From Jatrophihabitans sp964252635 (GTDB lineage: Bacteria; Actinomycetota; Actinomycetes; Mycobacteriales; Jatrophihabitantaceae): 64,000 nt of DNA. The notes beneath the pieces are model-generated. The model saw nothing but the letters and a program-made list of their open reading frames with translations, ran no database searches and was not told where the DNA came from. Location of the stretch: contig NZ_CAXUNP010000019.1 in NCBI RefSeq assembly GCF_964252635.1, positions 1-64,000 on the forward strand, read 5' to 3'. Numbering within the stretch: position 1 is the first letter of the stretch; each line of letters begins with the position of its first letter. The translations under genes and the position numbers were made by a program. This document shows, one piece after another, positions 60,095 to 64,000 of this stretch.

Positions 60095-60646
60095 TCAGCG
60101 GTCGCGCGGGGGCGCGTCCGAGCGCTCGTGCTCGATGAGCTCGTCGAGCCACCGGACCTCGCGGTCCACGGCCTCGAGCCCGTGTTGGTGCAGCTCCCGG
60201 GTGTACCGGTCGACACGTTGGCCGGTACGGGTGAGAGCTGAGGTCATGCCGTCGCGCTGTTCCTCGACCCGGCGACGCCGGCCTTCGAGGATCCGCAGCC
60301 GGATGTCCGACCGCGTCTGGGCGAAGAAGGCCAGGCGCGCGCCGAAGCCCTCCTCCTCGAACGCGTCGGGCCCGACCTCGGCCAGCAGTTCGGCGAGGTG
60401 CTCCTTGCCGTCGGCGGTGAGGCGGTAGACCCGCTTGCCGCGACGGGAGCGTCCCGAGGCCGCGGTGTCCTCGGTCGGCGACTCGTCGTAGATCCACCCG
60501 GCCTCGGAGAGCTTGCGGAGGGTCGGGTAGAGCGAGCCGTAGGAGAAGGCCCGGAAGGTGCCGAGCAGGCCGGAGAGCCGCTTGCGCAGCTCGTACCCGT
60601 GCATCGGGCTCTCGTTCAGCAGCCCGAGGACGGCGATCTCCAACAC
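60095..60646 (-). CDS. PadR-family transcriptional regulator
   Basis: The 183-residue regulator has the PadR winged helix (MLEIAVLGLLNESPMHGYEL, then FRAFSYGSLYPTLRKLSEAG) and a C-terminal helical dimer region (about 110-175). It starts with GTG at 60646 and is 65 bp upstream of ino1. A perfect inverted repeat in its promoter region is a likely autoregulatory site, so this protein probably controls itself and ino1. Confidence 0.9.
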   Translation of the reverse strand: MLEIAVLGLLNESPMHGYELRKRLSGLLGTFRAFSYGSLYPTLRKLSEAGWIYDESPTEDTAASGRSRRGKRVYRLTADGKEHLAELLAEVGPDAFEEEGFGARLAFFAQTRSDIRLRILEGRRRRVEEQRDGMTSALTRTGQRVDRYTRELHQHGLEAVDREVRWLDELIEHERSDAPPRDR

Positions 60647-60720
60647 GCGATCGCCCCCGCTCCGAGTTCGGTGGCCCGTGTCGACGGGCCCCGGTTGTGG
60701 CCAGGCCGAACGTCTCGGCC

Positions 60721-60743
60721 TGATGTATCAGCACGATACATCA
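60721..60743. promoter_or_regulatory. Probable PadR operator
   Basis: TGATGTATC-AGCAC-GATACATCA is a perfect 9-bp inverted repeat with a 5-bp spacer, about 75 bp upstream of the padR start. ATGTATC/GATACAT half-sites match those described for PadR-like regulators. Confidence 0.78.
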
Positions 60744-60800
60744 GTCAGCCACCATTCGGACAACCGTCACCCTTCGTTCACCCGGAACGTGGTGTGCGGC

Positions 60801-62081
60801 TCACCCCACGGGGTCACGAAACACCGGGTCGCGGACGACGGGGCAGGTCATGCACCGTGCCCCGCCGCGGCCGCGGCCCAGCTCGCCGCCCGAGATGGCC
60901 AGCACCTCGATGCCGGCCGCCTCGAGCAGGGCGTTGGTGACGGTGTTGCGGTCGTAGCCGACGACCACGCCGGGCTCGACCGCCAGGTAGTTGTTGCCGT
61001 CGCTCCACTGCTCGCGTTCGGCGGCCCGGCTGTCCGCGCCGGCGCGCAGGATCGTCACCGTGTCGACCTGCAGCGCGTCGGTCAGCACGGCCTGCAGCGA
61101 GGGCGCCGCCTCGACGTGCAGCGGCTCGGACTCGTCGTGGCCGGGGGTCACCGTCCAGGCCCGGGCCTGATCGAGGTCGAGCTGCGGGTAGGCGACGAAA
61201 CTCGCGCGGTCGACCATGGTCAGGACGGTGTCCAGGTGCATCATGGCCCGCGCCTGGGGCAGGTCGAGGGCGATGACGAGATGGGCGGTGCCGGTGGTGA
61301 ACAGCCGCCGGGCCAGCAGCTCGACCGCGCTCGGCGTGGTGCGCTCGCCCATGCCGATCAGCACCACCCCGGGCGCCACGACCAGCAGGTCGCCGCCCTC
61401 GAGCGTGGCCGGGCGGTGGTCACGGTCGTCGTCGCCCCAGAACAGGTGGAAGTCCGCGTCGCGGAACAGTGGGTGGTAGCGGTAGACGGCCCGCGTGTGG
61501 ATCGACTCGCGCTGACGGGCCAGCTTGGCCATCGGGTTGACGGTGACGCCCGCCCCGATCCACGCGGAGTTGTCGCGCTGGAACAGCGTGTTCGGCAGCG
61601 GCGGCAACACGATGTCGTCGTCGCCGTAGGCCTGCCAGCGCAGCCCGGTCAGCGCGCCTCGGGTGAAGTCGGACTTCAGGATCCCGCCGATCAGCAGCCC
61701 GGCGAGGGTCCGTGCGTCGACGTCGTCGAACAGCCTGCGCAGCGAGTGCGCCATCTGCTCGCCGAAGCGCTCGGCGGTGCAGGTGCGCTCGCTCACGAAG
61801 TGCCGGCCGTCCGGGGTGTCGAGGGCGCCGGCCAGCAGTTCCTCGAACCGGTGCACGGTTGCGCCTCGTCCGGTGAGGACGTCGACGAACTGGTCGTGCT
61901 CCTCCCGGGCCCGCGCGGCCCACGGCACGTCGTCGAAGAGCAGGGCGTGCATGTTCGTCGGCGTCAGGCGGTCGAGCTCGCGTCCGGGCCGGTGGGTGAT
62001 GACGTGCCGCAGGTGCCCGACCTCGGACTCCAGCTGCGGACGCAGGACGTCGGCCGCTGCATGCGGGCCACGTTGGGTCAT
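60801..62081 (-). CDS. arcA: Arginine deiminase
   Basis: The 426-residue amidinotransferase-fold enzyme converts L-arginine to citrulline and ammonia. Seen are the substrate segments TLEGGDLLVVAPGVVLIG and the catalytic Cys in GRGRGGARCMTCPV near the C-terminus; His and Asp of the catalytic set appear in MMHLDTVLTMVD. No arcB, arcC or arcD is adjacent, so a full fermentative pathway is not shown here. The ATG at 62081 has a poor ribosome site. It ends near the padR promoter region. Confidence 0.92.
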   Translation of the reverse strand: MTQRGPHAAADVLRPQLESEVGHLRHVITHRPGRELDRLTPTNMHALLFDDVPWAARAREEHDQFVDVLTGRGATVHRFEELLAGALDTPDGRHFVSERTCTAERFGEQMAHSLRRLFDDVDARTLAGLLIGGILKSDFTRGALTGLRWQAYGDDDIVLPPLPNTLFQRDNSAWIGAGVTVNPMAKLARQRESIHTRAVYRYHPLFRDADFHLFWGDDDRDHRPATLEGGDLLVVAPGVVLIGMGERTTPSAVELLARRLFTTGTAHLVIALDLPQARAMMHLDTVLTMVDRASFVAYPQLDLDQARAWTVTPGHDESEPLHVEAAPSLQAVLTDALQVDTVTILRAGADSRAAEREQWSDGNNYLAVEPGVVVGYDRNTVTNALLEAAGIEVLAISGGELGRGRGGARCMTCPVVRDPVFRDPVG

Positions 62082-62100
62082 GGCCGTCGGTCTACCCCGA

Positions 62101-62805
62101 TCACGCGTCGGCGTCGGCGGGCAGTGGCGCGAAGATCCCCGGTGCGGGCCGGGGGTCGACCTGCTGGCCGGCGCCCTGCAGCACACCGGCGACGCCGCCC
62201 CAGAGCAGGGCGCTGAGGTAGTCGCGCAGCTCGTCACGGGTCATCACGTCCGGGTGCTCGATCCACCACAGGCTGGCGGCCTCGATGAAGCCGACGATGG
62301 CCTCGCCCCACGGGCGGGCGCCACGGGGGTCCAGGCCCACCTCGGCCAGGCGCCGGCCCAGCGAGGTGGTCAGCACCTCGGCCACCGGACGGGCGAACTC
62401 GAACGCGGTGGGCTCGCCGGGACGGGCCTCGTGCAGCGACCGGTGGGACGTGACGAACTGGAACAGCTCGGGGTTGTCGGCGAGCAGCTGCAGGTAGGCG
62501 TCGATGGACGCCGCGACCAGCACCTGCGGCTCGGCCTCGTCCTGCACGCGCTGCAGCGCGCGGGCGATCACCCCGATGACGCGCTCGCCGAGGGCCCGGT
62601 AGAGCTCGTTCTTGTCCGCGAAATAGCGGTAGATCACCGGCTTGCTGGTGCGCGCCGCGGCCGCGATCTGGTCCATGCCGGCGTCGGTGCCGAACTCCTT
62701 GATGGCCACGACAGCCGCGTCGATGAGCTGCTCACGGCGCGCGGCGCGGTGGTCGTCCCACCGGGAGCTGCGGCCGTCGGTCCAGCCGACGTCGCGATCG
62801 ACCAT
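62101..62805 (-). CDS. TetR-family transcriptional regulator
   Basis: The 234-residue regulator has an N-terminal TetR HTH (REQLIDAAVVAIKEFGTDAG, then ARTSKPVIYRYFADKNELY) and a variable ligand-binding domain. GGGAG lies 6 nt before the ATG at 62805. It is divergent from a thiolase gene, so it probably regulates fatty-acid degradation genes in response to an acyl-CoA or a similar ligand (inference from position). Confidence 0.9.
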   Translation of the reverse strand: MVDRDVGWTDGRSSRWDDHRAARREQLIDAAVVAIKEFGTDAGMDQIAAAARTSKPVIYRYFADKNELYRALGERVIGVIARALQRVQDEAEPQVLVAASIDAYLQLLADNPELFQFVTSHRSLHEARPGEPTAFEFARPVAEVLTTSLGRRLAEVGLDPRGARPWGEAIVGFIEAASLWWIEHPDVMTRDELRDYLSALLWGGVAGVLQGAGQQVDPRPAPGIFAPLPADADA

Positions 62806-62939
62806 GTCCGCTCCCTCGTCCTGGGTAGGCCGCTGTTCGCCCGACCACACCAGCTTTCCGTGACCCAAAGTAGCCGATACCGTGGTTACCAGGCAGTAGC
62901 CGATCCGGCTGCCGCAGTTGTCGTATGGGGGAGAGTGCC
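62806..62939. promoter_or_regulatory. TetR-thiolase divergent promoter region
   Basis: The 134-bp spacer contains the direct repeat AGTAGCCGAT at 62868 and 62895 and several short TACC/GGTA pairs. No single clear palindrome stands out, so the operator of the TetR protein is not located. Confidence 0.4.
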
Positions 62940-64000
62940 GTGACCACCCGCCAGGCCGCCGTCGTCGGTGGCAACCGCATCCCGTTCGCCCGCTCGAACG
63001 GCCCGTACGCGCACGCCAGCAACCAGGACATGCTCACCGCCACGCTGGACGGGCTCGTCGCCCGCTTCGGCCTGCAGGACGAGCGCCTCGGCGAGGTCGC
63101 CGCGGGCGCAGTGCTCAAGCACAGCCGCGACTTCAACCTGACCCGGGAGGCGGTGCTGGGTTCGCGGCTGTCCGCCGACACGCCCGCCTACGACGTCCAG
63201 CAGGCCTGCGGCACGGGCCTGGAGACGGTCATCCTGACCGCGAACAAGATCGCGCTGGGCCAGATCGACTCGGCGGTCGCGGCCGGGGTCGACACCACCT
63301 CGGACGCCCCGATCGCCGTCAACGAGGAGCTGCGCGCGGTGCTGCTCGAGGCCAACCGCGCCAAGACCCTCGCCGGTCGCCTCAAGGCGCTCGGCGGGCT
63401 GCGTCCGAACCAGCTCGCACCGGCCATCCCGCAGAACCTCGAGCCGCGCACCGGGCTGTCCATGGGCGAGCACCAGGCCGTGACCACGCGGGAGTGGGGC
63501 ATCACCCGCGAGGCGCAGGACGAGCTCGCCGCCGCGTCGCACCGGAACCTGGCCGCCGCCTACGAGCGCGGGTTCCAGGACGACCTCATCACCCCGTTCC
63601 TCGGGCTGTCGCGCGACCAGAACCTGCGGGGCGACTCCACCGTCGAGAAGCTCGCCAAGCTCTCGCCTGCTTTCGGCAAGAGCTACGGCGACGAGGCGAC
63701 GATGACCGCCGGCAACTCGACGCCGCTCACGGACGGCGCGTCGGCCGTTCTGCTCGCCAGCGACGAGTGGGCCGCCGAGCACCACCTGCCGGTACTCGCG
63801 CACGTGGTCGACGCCGAGACCGCCGCCGTGGACTACGTGCACGGCGACAAGAAGTACGACGGCCTGCTCATGGCCCCGGTCTACGCGGTGCCGCGCCTGC
63901 TGGCCCGCAACAAGCTGACCTTCGACGACTTCGACTTCATCGAGATCCACGAGGCCTTCGCCGGCACCGTGCTCGCCACGATGAAGGCGTGGGAGGACCC
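62940..64000 (+). CDS. Acetyl-CoA C-acyltransferase (thiolase), C-terminus outside window
   Basis: The visible 353 residues are a thiolase: GNRIPFARSNGPYAHASNQD, the nucleophilic Cys90 in DVQQACGTGLETV, MTAGNSTPLTDGASAV and IHEAFAGTVL with the first catalytic His region. It resembles the trifunctional-enzyme beta subunit (FadI/FadA) group. The reaction is CoA-dependent cleavage of 3-ketoacyl-CoA in beta-oxidation. A GTG start at 62940 follows GGGGGAG. The final catalytic Cys motif lies beyond position 64000. Confidence 0.92.
   Translation, partial: MTTRQAAVVGGNRIPFARSNGPYAHASNQDMLTATLDGLVARFGLQDERLGEVAAGAVLKHSRDFNLTREAVLGSRLSADTPAYDVQQACGTGLETVILTANKIALGQIDSAVAAGVDTTSDAPIAVNEELRAVLLEANRAKTLAGRLKALGGLRPNQLAPAIPQNLEPRTGLSMGEHQAVTTREWGITREAQDELAAASHRNLAAAYERGFQDDLITPFLGLSRDQNLRGDSTVEKLAKLSPAFGKSYGDEATMTAGNSTPLTDGASAVLLASDEWAAEHHLPVLAHVVDAETAAVDYVHGDKKYDGLLMAPVYAVPRLLARNKLTFDDFDFIEIHEAFAGTVLATMKAWED

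Noticed and set aside
1..64000. Transposase, integrase, prophage or toxin-antitoxin genes
   Set aside because: No protein with such motifs was seen; the window is mostly core origin-proximal genes.

Overview
The window is 64 kb of very GC-rich DNA from an actinobacterium and covers the chromosomal replication origin. The strongest evidence is gene order: rpmH-rnpA-yidD-yidC-khpB-rsmG-parA-parB to the right of dnaA, dnaN-recF-dciA-gyrB-gyrA to its left, and actinobacterial markers such as crgA, class E sortase, the proteasome activator bpa, inositol-3-phosphate synthase with its PadR neighbour, MurT/GatD and CwlM. The order matches that around the Mycobacterium tuberculosis origin, but the protein set (Fe-S photolyase, S53 protease, histidine ammonia-lyase, no ESX machinery in view) suggests a non-mycobacterial soil or plant-associated actinomycete. 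The genus is not determined; a Frankia/Jatrophihabitans-like lineage is only a guess.

Layout. 1-1,000: two WXG100 proteins and a partial gene on the minus strand. 1,059-3,738: serS, a HAD phosphatase and a lipoprotein. 3,947-8,261: an acyl-CoA synthetase, bpa, a lysine-free class V aminotransferase relative and a quinone oxidoreductase. 8,423-15,415: hutH, a hydrolase, then a minus-strand group (SpoIIE-type phosphatase, Fe-S photolyase, MutT) and a HhH-GPD glycosylase. 15,510-20,306: pabA, a 54-residue membrane protein, sortase, DUF881, crgA, a PH-domain protein, rhomboid and ppiA. 20,346-26,682: lipoprotein-gatD-murT, a secreted S53 protease, a DUF1059 protein and a degenerate EAL-CBS protein, apparently inserted into the otherwise conserved origin order. 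26,707-38,280: tRNA-Ala, DLW-39, tRNA-Ile, DUF3566, gyrA, gyrB, dciA, recF, dnaN, oriC, dnaA. 38,281-43,994: rpmH to parB. 43,913-54,624: nitroreductase, aminotransferase, GNAT, then Nudix-DUF6049-murJ-trxB-trxA-cwlM reading leftward. 54,690-64,000: pcnA, MFS, yqgE, a membrane protein, ino1, padR, arginine deiminase, a TetR regulator and a truncated thiolase.

How it works together. The core encodes replication initiation (DnaA, DnaN, DciA, RecF, gyrase), chromosome segregation (ParA, ParB and three copies of one parS-like site), tRNA maturation (RNase P protein, CCA-adding enzyme), membrane insertion (YidC/YidD) and cell-envelope control (MurJ, CwlM, MurT/GatD, sortase, CrgA).

Most unusual observations. 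(1) Two independent tandem repeats (17 bp and 62 bp) sit exactly on stop/start junctions. Each unit is an overlapping minicistron, so the repeats form chains of ATGA or GTGA couplings; the 62-bp array also contains a 100-N assembly gap. (2) A PLP-fold enzyme relative has no lysine at all. (3) Three identical, slightly asymmetric parS sites occur, two of them inside the parA coding sequence, 12 codons apart. (4) A four-box palindrome phased at 20 bp lies between qor and hutH. (5) Several large intergenic palindromes are present. No transposon, prophage, CRISPR array or clear new defence system was seen.
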